A DNA stretch of 64,000 nt. Origin: JAAYCI01 sp031551695. GTDB lineage: Bacteria > Bacillota > Clostridia > Oscillospirales > Ruminococcaceae. Shown in pieces: positions 43,431-53,157 of this stretch. The notes under the pieces were generated by a model that did no database searches, had not been told where the DNA came from, and worked only from the letters and a program-made list of their open reading frames with translations. Each line of letters starts with the position of its first letter. The first letter of the stretch is position 1. The position numbers and the translations under genes were made by a program. Location: contig JAVBNG010000016.1 of the NCBI GenBank assembly GCA_031551695.1, forward strand, positions 106,064 through 170,063, written 5' to 3'.

Positions 43431-43745
43431 AGCCATGCTCCTTCTCTTCAGGGGTCTATTGGCCGGCCCCCGTTTTAATATCGTTCGTAATTCCAGCCAT
43501 ATAGCCATTATACGGGCAACCGTCCGTCATTTCAAGAGTGTTAAACAAATCACAAACAAAGTGAGGCCAAATTTTTGCTTTGCGCACGTTTCTTGTGCAT
43601 GTTTTACAACAATTTCACACCTTTATTGTGCAACACCACAAGTTCCACCTTGCATTTTTGCCGCAGCTGTGCTATACTGTTTGCGGATAAACACACGGTT
43701 TATCCCGCACGATAAGCAGAACCAAAAAGGGAAGGAGGCAACCGC
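43431..43745. other. Divergent intergenic region upstream of the scaffold gene
   Basis: About 315 bases. It contains the plus-strand promoter at 43650-43678 and an AT-rich middle with the imperfect inverted pair TTGTGCA/TGTGCAA-like around 43590-43635. No gene is seen. The minus-strand promoter was not identified with confidence. Confidence 0.45.
43650..43678 (+). promoter_or_regulatory. Promoter of the 79-residue protein gene
   Basis: TTGCAT (43650-43655), 17-base spacer, TATACT (43673-43678). Confidence 0.7.
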
Positions 43746-43985
43746 GTGGATTTGACAAATGTGGACCTGAAGGACTTTATGGCCGTGCTGGACGCCTGCG
43801 AGGGAGACGTGTTCATGGTAACGCCCGACGGCGACCGGCTGAACCTGAAAAGCAAGCTGTGCCAAATCATCGGCTTTACCCAGCTCATCGAGGGTGGCCG
43901 CGTGACCAATGCGCACATTGAATGCAGTAACAAGGCCGACGAGACCAAGCTGTTCCGTTTCAATCTGTTCGGCGAGCGCGCCTGA
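43746..43985 (+). CDS. Small conserved cytosolic protein of unknown function
   Basis: 79 residues from a GTG at 43746 behind AAGGAGG. The sequence begins MDLTNVDLKDFMAVLDACEG and continues with DRLNLKSKLCQIIGFTQLIEGG, then ends in ETKLFRFNLFGE. It looks like a single compact alpha/beta domain, acidic overall. I recall similar small proteins in Clostridia but know no function. It has its own promoter and terminator. Confidence 0.75.
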   Translation: MDLTNVDLKDFMAVLDACEGDVFMVTPDGDRLNLKSKLCQIIGFTQLIEGGRVTNAHIECSNKADETKLFRFNLFGERA

Positions 43986-43997
43986 TGGCGCCGCAAT

Positions 43998-44036
43998 AAA
44001 ACAGCCCCGTTCCAAGGAACGAGGCTGTTTTTTGTT
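43998..44036. terminator. Bidirectional terminator between the 79-residue protein gene and the oppA-like gene
   Basis: AAACAGCC-CGTTCC on the left (from 43998) faces GGAACG-GGCTGTTT on the right, ending in TTTTTT at about 44033. Confidence 0.85.
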
Positions 44037-44070
44037 GCGTTTTTTACCGTTCTGCCAAAGGGGCGGGCAA

Positions 44071-45792
44071 TTACATGCCCAGCGCCTCGTTGTAACCGGC
44101 GATGCACTCGAACATATACGCATAGTCGGCAGCGGTCTCCGGGTCGATGGCGCGCACCCAGCTGTCCACAAAGGTTTGGGCAGTGATGGGGGTGCCGTCC
44201 GAGAACTGCATGCCTTCCTTGATCTTGAAGGTATAGGTCAGGCCGTCATCGGAGACTTCCACACTCTCAGCCATGGCGGGCTCGGGCTCGCCGGCCTTGT
44301 TCAGGCGGTAAAGGCCCTCAAAGCTGTGGATGATGTAGATGGCGCCGTCAACGGAAGAGTTGAGGGCGGGGTCGATGGTGGAAGTTTCCGGGCCGGCGCA
44401 CACGGTCAGCTTGTCCTGGTACTTCTCATTCTGCACATACATAAAGTATTTGTAGCCCAGGGGCACCGTCCAAAAGCCGGGGTCCGCTTTCAGTTCCGGG
44501 TCGATGAGGTAGGGGTCGCCGTAGAACATAACGGGGGCAATCACCCACTCGTCGCGCAGCATGTCTTCCATCTGGTGCATCAGCGCAAAGCGTGCGGCCG
44601 GGTCGGCCTCGTTCTTCGCGGCGGTAATCAGCTCGTCATAGGCGGTGCTCTTATACTGGCTGTTGTTGTTGCCGCCGTCGGTGATGAACAGGTCCAGTTC
44701 GCCCATCGGGTCGTTGTAGTCGTTCAGCCAGCCGTCGCGGGCCAGCTGGTATTCGCCGTTTTTGCGGGTCTCCAGGAACGTGGCCCATTCCATATTTTCC
44801 AGTTCCACGTTCACGCCCAGCACCGTGTTCCACATGTCCTGCAGGGCCTCGGCCACTGCCGGGTGGATGCCGGAATCGTTGTAGCTGTAGGTGACGGTGG
44901 GGAAGCCCTCGCCGTTCGGGGAGCCGGCTTCTTCCAGCGCCGCGCGGGCCGCTTCACAGTTGGCCTCATAGGCCGCGGCGGACGGGTCGTACCAGTCGCC
45001 GGCCACTTCGCGGAAGGTGCTGCCTTCGGCGGCGTCCTTTTGGGCGGGGTCCACCCAGCCGCCGGCCGGAATGTACAGGCCGCTGCCAATGACATTGGCG
45101 ATGTGGTCGCGGTCGATGGCGAGGGTAAACGCCTTGCGGACGTTCACGTCGTCAAACGGGGCCGCCTGGTTGTTCATGCACACGCCGTAAGTGCCCATCT
45201 GGGGCTCGGACACAAAGAAATCTTCTGTTTTCAGGCTGTCGATCTCCTCCGGCGGGGGATTATCGGTAAAGCTGGTTTCGCCGGTTTGGAAAGCGTTCAG
45301 CTCGGCCACGCTGTCCTCAATGAGCTTCCACTCAATGGTTTTAGGGCCAACGTTCGCGGCATCCCAGTAATTTTCGTTTTTCACCATGGTCAGGTGGTCC
45401 TTCGGAACATACTCGGTAAGGGTGTAGGGGCCGTTGCCGATGTAGGTGCTGGCCTCGGTGCTCCACGCCTCGCCCACGTCATTGATGATGTGCATGGGCA
45501 CCGGGGAGTATGTGGGGAACGCCGTCAGCTCCAGGAAGTACGGCGTGCGGGCCACCAGGTTGACCTCCAGTGTCAGGTCGTCCACAGCTTTTACCTGCAG
45601 CAGGCTGGGGTCGAAGAACGCCGCCTCTTCTTCGGCTTCTTCGCCGTCGGTGCCGGCGTCGGCCGAGCCGGTTGAAGCAGCGGCGCTGTCTGTGCCGGCC
45701 GCGGCGTCGCCGGAAGAGGCGTCCGGGCTGCACGCTGCAAGCAACATCGTCATGGCCAGCAGCAGCGCAAGCACAAGTGAAAGTTTTTTCAT
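44071..45792 (-). CDS. Oligopeptide-binding lipoprotein (SBP family 5), circularly permuted
   Basis: 573 residues. Residues 1-20 are a lipoprotein signal with lipobox LLAAC, then an acidic Ala/Ser/Glu linker. From about residue 60 the sequence is the middle and C-terminal part of a family-5 peptide-binding protein (VKAVDDLTLEVNL, then RTPYFLELTAFPTYSPV, ending in PLGYKYFMY). After a four-residue joint it continues with the canonical N-terminal part at residues 457-573: DKLTVCAGPETSTIDPAL, then FEGLYRLNKAG, VSDDGLTYTFKIKEG and DPETAADYAYMF. The order is thus M-C-N instead of N-M-C, in one unbroken frame. The four upstream Opp genes indicate peptide import. The rearrangement seems real but an assembly error must be excluded. 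Confidence 0.88.
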   Translation of the reverse strand: MKKLSLVLALLLAMTMLLAACSPDASSGDAAAGTDSAAASTGSADAGTDGEEAEEEAAFFDPSLLQVKAVDDLTLEVNLVARTPYFLELTAFPTYSPVPMHIINDVGEAWSTEASTYIGNGPYTLTEYVPKDHLTMVKNENYWDAANVGPKTIEWKLIEDSVAELNAFQTGETSFTDNPPPEEIDSLKTEDFFVSEPQMGTYGVCMNNQAAPFDDVNVRKAFTLAIDRDHIANVIGSGLYIPAGGWVDPAQKDAAEGSTFREVAGDWYDPSAAAYEANCEAARAALEEAGSPNGEGFPTVTYSYNDSGIHPAVAEALQDMWNTVLGVNVELENMEWATFLETRKNGEYQLARDGWLNDYNDPMGELDLFITDGGNNNSQYKSTAYDELITAAKNEADPAARFALMHQMEDMLRDEWVIAPVMFYGDPYLIDPELKADPGFWTVPLGYKYFMYVQNEKYQDKLTVCAGPETSTIDPALNSSVDGAIYIIHSFEGLYRLNKAGEPEPAMAESVEVSDDGLTYTFKIKEGMQFSDGTPITAQTFVDSWVRAIDPETAADYAYMFECIAGYNEALGM

Positions 45793-46139
45793 ATTACCCT
45801 CCTAAAAAATTTTTATCCAAACGAAGCCCGGTTCGCCAAACTGGTGCCACCGGGCTGTTGAATACAAAAACACAAGGAATCTCCACACAAAATATCAAAT
45901 GGGTACCACAAAGTATACCCCTTTATACAGCCAGTATTCAAGCAAACGCCTTATATTGTAAGAATTTTGTGATAAAAATGTGTCAGGAGGGGCGGGGGAG
46001 ATAGATTCAAACGGACGGCCATGTGCAGGGGCGGCGTGCAGGCCGACGGCCCGCACAGGCAACGCGGGCCAATGGCTTCAGCAGAGCCAAACGGGCCACC
46101 TCCTAAAAAAGGGCAGCCCCGCTTTGTCAATGCACTGTC
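45793..46139. other. Gap upstream of oppA-like gene: promoter, leader hairpin and palindromes
   Basis: About 347 bases. The leader of the binding-protein gene holds AGCCCGGT (45825-45832) pairing with ACCGGGCT (45849-45856), followed on the minus strand by an AT-rich tract and AGGAGGG. Further up, GCCAT/ATGGC (46018-46022, 46072-46076) enclose GGCCCGC/GCGGGCC (46048-46070), a GC-rich palindrome cluster. No coding sequence is seen. Confidence 0.55.
45912..45941 (-). promoter_or_regulatory. Promoter of the oppA-like gene
   Basis: Minus strand TTGAAT (45936-45941), 18-base spacer, TATACT (45912-45917). An internal promoter would allow the higher level usual for binding proteins. Confidence 0.62.
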
Positions 46140-47134
46140 CTAAATCACCGCCGGGCCGGCGGCGGCCTTGTCCACATGGTGGCAGGCCACAAAATGGCCG
46201 CTGTGCTCCTCTTTCAGGGGCGGCTCCTCGGCGGCGCAAATCTCGTCCGCATAGGGGCAGCGCGTGCGGAACCGGCAGCCGGACGGCGGGTTCACCGGGC
46301 TCGGCACGTCGCCCTGCAGCACAATGCGCTTGCGGCCGCGGCTGGTTTCGGGGTCCGCAATAGGGATGGCCGAAATGAGGCTGCGGGTGTAGGGGTGCAG
46401 GCTGTGGAAGGTCAACTCTTCACTTTTGGCCATCTCCACCAGCTTGCCCAGGTACATCACGCCGATGCGGTTTGAAATATGCTTCACCACGCTCAAATCG
46501 TGGGCGATGAACAGGTACGTCAGGCCGCGCTGGGCCTGCAAATCCTCGAACATATTGATGATCTGCGCCTGAATGGACACGTCGAGGGCCGAGATGGGCT
46601 CGTCGCACACGATAAACTCCGGGTCCACGGCCAGGGCACGCGCAATGCCCACGCGCTGGCGCTGGCCGCCGGAAAATTCGTGGGGGTACCGGTTGGCGTG
46701 CTCGCTGTTCAGGCCCACCGTCTCAAGCAACGAGATGATTTTGTCCCGCCGGTCCTTCGTGCTTTTGGCAAGCTTGTGGATGTCGATGGCCTCGCCCACG
46801 ATGTCGCCCACGGTCATGCGGGGGTCCAGAGAGGCGTACGGGTCCTGGAACACAATCTGCATCCTGCGGCGGTAGGGCAGCATCTTCACGTGGGTGATGT
46901 CTTCCCCGCCGTAGGTGATTTTGCCGGATGTTGGCTCGCACAGGCGCAAAATGCTTCTTCCCAACGTAGTTTTTCCGCACCCGCTTTCCCCCACAAGGCC
47001 GAAGGTCTCGCCCCTGTCGATGGAAATCGAGATGTCGTCCACGGCTTTCACGATGTTTTTCTGGAACATTTTGTCGCTGGGCACGGTGAAGTACTGCTTC
47101 AAACGCTCCACTTGCAGCAATGTGTTGTCCGCCA

Positions 47135-47135
<1 letters not shown>
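46140..47135 (-). CDS. oppF: Oligopeptide ABC transporter ATP-binding protein (OppF/DppF-like)
   Basis: 331 residues. Walker A GESGCGKTT, Q-loop VFQDPYASLDPR, signature FSGGQRQRVG and Walker B FIVCDEPISALD are present. The C-terminal oligopeptide-type extension has the cysteine cluster CRFRTRCPYADEIC. The ATG at 47135 overlaps the oppD stop (TGATG). It pairs with OppD to energise the two permeases. Confidence 0.94.
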
Positions 47136-48142
<1,007 letters not shown>

Positions 48143-48239
48143 TTCTCTTCCCCCTTTCCCAGCTTGTTTTCAGTGGCAAGCCGCTTACATCGCGCGCCGT
48201 GTTTGCCCACTCTCTCATCTCTACCCATGTGCGCCTCCA

Positions 48240-49286
48240 TCAGCTTTTCAGTTTCGGGTCGAACGCGTCGCGCAGGCCGTCGCCGAACAGGTTCAGCGTA
48301 AGGATGATGACGCTGATGAGGATGGCCGGCGCAAACAGGCGATACGGGTAAGTTTGCAGCGCCTGAATGGCGTCTGTGGCAAGCGAGCCCAGCGACGGCA
48401 TGGGCGCCGCCACGCCAATGCCGAGGAAAGAGAGGAAGCTCTCGGTAAAAATGGCGGAGGGGATCTGCAGCGTCGTCGTCACGATGAGGGTGCCAATGCA
48501 GTTCGTGAGCAAATGGCTGCGGATGATGCGCCCGTTGGACGCGCCCAGCGCCCGCGCCGCCGTCACAAATTCGCTCTCCTTCAGCGTAAGCACCTGGCTG
48601 CGCACAATGCGCGCCATCGTCACCCAGTACAGCAGGCCAAACACGATAAAGATGCACACCAGCGGCACGCCCACGGTGCGGATCCACGCGAGGGCGGGAA
48701 CATTGTCCGCCAGGTGCTTCAGCGGTTCCTTCAGGGTCATCATCAGCACGATGATGATGAGGATGTCTGGAATGGTGGTAAGCATGTCCACGATGCGCAT
48801 CATGATCTGGTCCGCCCGGCCGCCGAGGAAGCCGGACACCGCCCCGTAAACGGAGCCGATGACCAAAATGAGCAAACTGGCCCCGATGCCGACAATGAGC
48901 GAAATGCGCGTGCCCATCATCAGGCGCACGGCATAGTCGCGGCCGTGGGTGTCCGTGCCCACAATGTGGGGAAACACATCCTCGCCCGCGTCTATTCTGG
49001 CCTGCTCGCCTTCCGAATAGGTCATGGGGGAGAGGTTCTCCGCGCCGCGGATCTGCTGTTCGTAGCTGTATGGCCAAACACTGGGCAGCACAAAGGCAAA
49101 AATGAGGATGAGGAAAATGATGCCCGCCGAAACCATGGCCAGCGGGTTGCGCACAAAACGGCGCATGGCGTCCTTCCAGAAGCCCACGCTGTCGCGCATG
49201 ATGACGAGGTCCGCCTTTTCCTGCTGGGAGGCGGGCGCGAAATCTTCCGGGGTATAGGTGCGTTTGGTCGTTGTCTCCGTGTTCAT
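48240..49286 (-). CDS. oppC: Oligopeptide ABC transporter permease (OppC/DppC-like)
   Basis: 348 residues with about six helices and the longer N-terminal tail of OppC proteins. The extracytoplasmic entry segment HIVGTDTHGRDYAVRLMMG is typical, as is the coupling region EFVTAARALGASNGRII (EAA motif). It forms the channel with OppB. It follows oppB by 15 bp. Confidence 0.94.
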   Translation of the reverse strand: MNTETTTKRTYTPEDFAPASQQEKADLVIMRDSVGFWKDAMRRFVRNPLAMVSAGIIFLILIFAFVLPSVWPYSYEQQIRGAENLSPMTYSEGEQARIDAGEDVFPHIVGTDTHGRDYAVRLMMGTRISLIVGIGASLLILVIGSVYGAVSGFLGGRADQIMMRIVDMLTTIPDILIIIVLMMTLKEPLKHLADNVPALAWIRTVGVPLVCIFIVFGLLYWVTMARIVRSQVLTLKESEFVTAARALGASNGRIIRSHLLTNCIGTLIVTTTLQIPSAIFTESFLSFLGIGVAAPMPSLGSLATDAIQALQTYPYRLFAPAILISVIILTLNLFGDGLRDAFDPKLKS

Positions 49287-49301
49287 ATGGCCGCCTCCTT
49301 C

Positions 49302-50219
49302 CTATTCAAATTTAATGCGCGGGTCAACAAGTTTGTAAATGATGTCCACGATGATGTTGATGCCGATGAGCAGCGCGGCCAGGAAAATTGTGGTGCCCAT
49401 CACCATGGGGTAGTCGCGGTTCAAAATGGAAGAGATGAACTCGCCCCCAAGGCCCGGGATGGTGAGCAGCTTTTCCACCACCATGCTGCCTGTTACCAAA
49501 AACGCCAGCATGGGCCCGAGGTAAGAGATGGTGGGCAATATGCCGTTGCGCAGGGCATGCTTGAACACCCGCTTCACCTGGGGCACGCCCTTTGCCTTTG
49601 CCGTGCGCATATAGTCCTGGCCCATCACGTCCAGCATGGTGCTGCGGGTAAGCCGCGCCACATAGGCCGTTGGCAGCAGCGCCAGGGCAAACACCGGCAT
49701 GATGTAGCTTTGCGGCGAATTTAGCCCAAGGGTGGGCAGCCACCCCAGCAGCACGCCGAAAATATACATCATTGCCGTGCAGGTAACAAAGCTGGGAATG
49801 GACACCCCCGCCGCGCAAAACACGCTGATGACGCGGTCGGGCAGCTTGCCGCGCCGCAGCGCCGCCCAGCAGCCCAGCGGCACGCCCACGAACAGCGCCA
49901 CCGCGATGGCCATGACGCCAAGCCGCGCCGACACAGGGAATTTCAGCTCAATGATGCCCGCCACGGTGCGGCCGCGCTGCTTCAGGCTGGGGCCGAAATC
50001 GCCTTTCAGCACGCCGCCCATGTAAGTGGTGTATTGCTCCAGCAGGGGTTTGTCCAGCCCATATTTCGCCTGCATGTATTTCAGCGTTTGGGGGCTGGGC
50101 GCCTTTTCGCCCAAAAACGGGCCGCCGGGTATCAGCCGCATCAAAAAAAATGTGGCTGTTGCCACGATAAACAGGGTCAACACGCCATACAAAACGCGCT
50201 TCACGATATATTTTGCCAA
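49302..50219 (-). CDS. oppB: Oligopeptide ABC transporter permease (OppB/DppB-like)
   Basis: About 305 residues from a TTG at 50219, eight bases after GGGAG; this gives the standard MAKYIVKRVLYG. An ATG at 50237 would add six residues but lacks a ribosome binding site. Six helices and the EAA motif (DYMRTAKAKGVPQVKRV) are present. It is the first gene of the opp operon: oppB-oppC-oppD-oppF, then the binding protein. Confidence 0.93.
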   Translation of the reverse strand: MAKYIVKRVLYGVLTLFIVATATFFLMRLIPGGPFLGEKAPSPQTLKYMQAKYGLDKPLLEQYTTYMGGVLKGDFGPSLKQRGRTVAGIIELKFPVSARLGVMAIAVALFVGVPLGCWAALRRGKLPDRVISVFCAAGVSIPSFVTCTAMMYIFGVLLGWLPTLGLNSPQSYIMPVFALALLPTAYVARLTRSTMLDVMGQDYMRTAKAKGVPQVKRVFKHALRNGILPTISYLGPMLAFLVTGSMVVEKLLTIPGLGGEFISSILNRDYPMVMGTTIFLAALLIGINIIVDIIYKLVDPRIKFE

Positions 50220-50279
50220 ATCCACCACTCCCTGCATGCTTTGCCGCGGCGTGCGCCACGGCGCCTAATAATAAATAAA

Positions 50280-50308
50280 ATATTATTACAATCGGGTGCA
50301 AATGTCAA
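50280..50308 (-). promoter_or_regulatory. Promoter of the opp operon
   Basis: Minus strand TTGACA (50303-50308), 17-base spacer, TAATAT (50280-50285). Confidence 0.78.
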
Positions 50309-50360
50309 TTTTGTGTCAAAGCCTGTCGATGGTGCGGCGGACACAACCCCGGTCCCCGGG

Positions 50361-50522
50361 GCGGCAAGACGATGTGCAGTGCCAGGAAGCCGCGCGTTGG
50401 CGCAAGGGCACGTATATGTGATACGTAACCGCAGCGCCAATTTGTGGCTGAGAAGGTGAATTGCCGCACAGCGGCAAGAGAAGCGCCCCTGGGGGCCGCA
50501 GCAATGTACATTGGATTGCCGC
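50361..50522 (-). repeat. Structured interspersed element, copy D (between opp operon and eno)
   Basis: Minus strand. Outer arms GCGGCAA (50516-50522) and TTGCCGC (50361-50367) pair. It has GGCCCCCAGGGGCG, then TTGCCGC-TGT-GCGGCAA (50461-50477), where copies A and C have TTGCCC-TGC-GGGCAA, then ATTCACCTTCTC as in A and C. A third hairpin follows, TTGGCGC/GCGCCAA with inner ACGTAT/ATACGT. The whole element lies upstream of the predicted opp promoter and is antisense to the eno leader side. Confidence 0.8.
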
Positions 50523-50546
50523 TCCGGCGGTTCTTGCTTTTTCTCC

Positions 50547-50575
50547 TTGACGCCTGCGCCCCGGCAACCTATACT
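50547..50575 (+). promoter_or_regulatory. Promoter of eno
   Basis: TTGACG (50547-50552), 17-base spacer, TATACT (50570-50575), about 100 bases before the coding start. Confidence 0.75.
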
Positions 50576-50673
50576 AAAATTGTATCATTCCCTTGCTGTG
50601 AGGAGGCCGCTTTTACTTGCGGGGCCGCGCGAAAAAGGCGCGCGGCCGCAAAACAAGGAGGCCTTACCCGAAT

Positions 50674-51960
50674 ATGGAAAAAATTGCGAATATCAACGCA
50701 CGGCAAATTTTCGACAGCCGGGCCAACCCCACCGTGGAAGCCGACGTGGTTCTGTCCAGCGGCAAATCCGGCCGCGCGGCCGTGCCCAGCGGCGCGTCCA
50801 CCGGCAAGTTCGAGGCGCTGGAGCTGCGCGACGGCGGCGACGCCTACGCCGGCAAAGGCGTGATGCGCGCCGTGGAAAACATCGAGCATTTGATCAAGCC
50901 CACGCTCATCGGCATGGACGCGCGTGAACTGACCGCCATTGACCAGGCCATGCTGAACACCGACGGCACGGACAACAAGGCGCGGCTTGGCGCAAACGCC
51001 ACCTTGGCCGTAAGCCTTGCCGCGGCAAAGGCGCTGGCCGCCGCCAGCGACATGCCGCTGTACAGCCTGCTCGGCGGGTGTTCCGCCAACATTTTACCCG
51101 TTCCTATGATGAATATTTTAAACGGCGGGGCGCACGCGTCCAACAATGTGGACATCCAGGAATTCATGGTGATGCCCGTGGGCGCGCCCAGTTTCAGCGC
51201 GGCCATGCGCACCTCCACCGAGGTGTACCACGCGCTGAAGCATATTTTAACACAGCGCGGCCTTTCCACCACCGTGGGCGATGAAGGCGGCTTTGCGCCG
51301 GACCTTGCCGGCGATGAAGAGGCCTTGGAGCTGATCATGCAGGCCATCGGCGAGGCTGGCTACACGCCGGGGCAGGACTTTGTGCTGGCCGTGGACGCCG
51401 CCGCCAGCGAGTGGGCCACGCCCCACGGCGAGTATATCCAGCCCAAAAGCGGCCGCCATTTTTCCACGGTGGAGATGGTGGAATATTGGGCGGAGCTTTC
51501 GCGCCGTTATCCCATCGCCTCCATCGAGGACGGCCTGGGCGAAGAGGACTGGGCTGGCTGGGCCGCCCTGACGGCGGAGCTTGGCCGCGACGTACAACTG
51601 GTGGGCGACGATTTGTTCGTCACTAACACAAAGCGCATCCAAACAGGCATCGACATGAAATGCGCCAATGCCGTGCTCATCAAGCCGAACCAGATCGGCA
51701 CCCTGAGCGAAACCCTGGCCGCCGTGAAGCTGGCCCATTCGGCGGGCTACCGGGCCGTTATCAGCCACCGCAGCGGCGAAACCGAGGACACCACCATCGC
51801 CGACCTTGCCGTGGCCACCGCGGCAAAGCAAATCAAAACCGGCGCGCCCGCCCGCTCAGACCGTGTGGCCAAATATAACCGCCTGCTGCGCATCGAGGAA
51901 GAACTGGCCTTCGCGGCGCGCTGGCCCGGCAAGGGTTGCTTCTCCATGAACGAGGTGTGA
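50674..51960 (+). CDS. eno: Enolase (phosphopyruvate hydratase)
   Basis: 428 residues, full length. The start IANINARQIFDSRANPTVEAD, shown here in part as RQIFDSRANPTVE, and the signature LIKPNQIGTLSETL are diagnostic. Metal ligands are in the expected places (VDAAAS, SIEDGLGEEDW and GDDLFVTN), and the catalytic Lys is in LIKPNQ. It converts 2-phosphoglycerate to phosphoenolpyruvate. The AAGGAGG lies 12 bases before the ATG, rather far, but no better start exists. Confidence 0.98.
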   Translation: MEKIANINARQIFDSRANPTVEADVVLSSGKSGRAAVPSGASTGKFEALELRDGGDAYAGKGVMRAVENIEHLIKPTLIGMDARELTAIDQAMLNTDGTDNKARLGANATLAVSLAAAKALAAASDMPLYSLLGGCSANILPVPMMNILNGGAHASNNVDIQEFMVMPVGAPSFSAAMRTSTEVYHALKHILTQRGLSTTVGDEGGFAPDLAGDEEALELIMQAIGEAGYTPGQDFVLAVDAAASEWATPHGEYIQPKSGRHFSTVEMVEYWAELSRRYPIASIEDGLGEEDWAGWAALTAELGRDVQLVGDDLFVTNTKRIQTGIDMKCANAVLIKPNQIGTLSETLAAVKLAHSAGYRAVISHRSGETEDTTIADLAVATAAKQIKTGAPARSDRVAKYNRLLRIEEELAFAARWPGKGCFSMNEV

Positions 51961-52035
51961 TTTACACGCAGCTATGAAATGCGGCGGTTTTTGCACACTT
52001 ATAATGTAAAATTAATAAAATATATGGGGTTTATC

Positions 52036-52962
52036 ATGGATTGGACGGACATCACCATCGAGGTGCCGCTGTGTCATTCCGAGGCGGCGGCATCCATTGC
52101 GGACGTGTTCACCGACGGCGGCATCTACATCGAGGACTACTCCGACATTGAGGCCGGGGCGTGGGAAATTGCCCATGTGGACCTGATTGAAGAAGAACTG
52201 CTGCAAAAGCCGCGCGACGTGGTGCGCATCCACCTGTACCTGCCGGAAACGGCGGGCGTGCCCGAGGAGGTGCGGCACCTTGGCGCGCGGTTTTTGGCGG
52301 CGGAGATCCCCCACAAGCTGGATCTTTCGAACCTGCGCCAGGAGGACTGGGAAAACGCCTGGAAGCAGTACTACCACGCCTTTGACCTTGGCAAACGCCT
52401 GCACGTCACCCCTTTGTGGGAATCCGCGGCCAACACTGCGCAGAACAACGGACGCGTTGTATTAAAACTCGACCCCGGCATGGCCTTCGGCACGGGCACC
52501 CACGAGACCACGCGCCTCTGCCTGGAGGCGCTGGACGAGGCCGTTCAGGGCGGCGAGGCCGTGCTGGACATCGGCTGCGGCAGCGGCATCCTTTCCATTG
52601 CGGCGCTGCTGCTGGGCGCAAAAAGTGCCCTTGCTGTGGACATCGACGATATGTGCGTGCGCACCGCCGCCGAAAACGCCGCCCTGAACGGCGTGGCGGA
52701 GCGTTACACCACCGTGGCCGGCGACCTTGCCGGTGCCGCAAAGGGAAAATACGACATTGTGCTGGCAAACATTGTGGCGGACGCCATTATTCGCCTTGCG
52801 CCGGACATTCCGCGGCTGCTTGCACCCTGCGGCCTGTTCCTTGCCAGCGGCATCATCGCCCCCAGGGAGGCCGACGTATTGGCCGCCCTGCGGGCCGCGG
52901 GCCTCACCGTTACGGAACGCCGGCAAGACAAAGACTGGCTGGCCATTTTGGCGCAACAATAA
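52036..52962 (+). CDS. prmA: Ribosomal protein L11 methyltransferase
   Basis: 308 residues from the ATG at 52036, which gives MDWTDITIEVP; longer starts add a poor leader. The SAM site is VLDIGCGSGILSIAALLLGA, preceded by the family signature GMAFGTGTHETTRLCLE and followed by LANIVADAIIRLAP. It methylates ribosomal protein L11. It lies upstream of rsmE with an intervening repeat element; the prmA-rsmE order is common in Firmicutes. Confidence 0.95.
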   Translation: MDWTDITIEVPLCHSEAAASIADVFTDGGIYIEDYSDIEAGAWEIAHVDLIEEELLQKPRDVVRIHLYLPETAGVPEEVRHLGARFLAAEIPHKLDLSNLRQEDWENAWKQYYHAFDLGKRLHVTPLWESAANTAQNNGRVVLKLDPGMAFGTGTHETTRLCLEALDEAVQGGEAVLDIGCGSGILSIAALLLGAKSALAVDIDDMCVRTAAENAALNGVAERYTTVAGDLAGAAKGKYDIVLANIVADAIIRLAPDIPRLLAPCGLFLASGIIAPREADVLAALRAAGLTVTERRQDKDWLAILAQQ

Positions 52963-52999
52963 TCTGCTGCCATGTAGCCGGACGTGGCGGGGACGCCCA

Positions 53000-53123
53000 T
53001 AAGGATATCGGCCCCCAGGGGCGTCTCTCTTGCCCTGCGGGCAATTCACCTTCTCGCCGCAAGCCCGGCGGCGAACCGTGCAACGCACTGTTCGCGGACG
53101 GGCACGGAAGGTAGATATCCGTT
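53000..53123 (+). repeat. Structured interspersed element, copy C (between prmA and rsmE)
   Basis: GGATATC (53003-53009) pairs perfectly with GATATCC (53114-53120). Inside lie the GCCCC/GGGGC and TTGCCC/GGGCAA hairpins identical to copy A, then a strong hairpin GCGAAC-C-GTGC-AAC-GCAC-T-GTTCGC (53071-53095), extended by GCCCG/CGGGC (53063-53067, 53099-53103). It shares GCCGCAAGCC and CGGAAGGTAGAT with copy B. The element directly precedes the rsmE ribosome binding site by about 25 bases, within one transcript. Confidence 0.85.
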
Positions 53124-53157
53124 GGTCGGCACCGTCGCGGCCGGCGGAAGGAGGAAT

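Noticed and set aside
43909..45675. 588-codon plus-strand frame opposite the peptide-binding protein gene
   Set aside because: Composition is that of an antisense shadow (His/Val/Gly-rich); the minus-strand gene has a signal peptide, lipobox and family motifs.
53000..53123. Integron attC site
   Set aside because: The element is palindromic and ends in CGTTGG, but the RYYYAAC/GTTRRRY core pair is not met and no integron integrase or cassette array is present.
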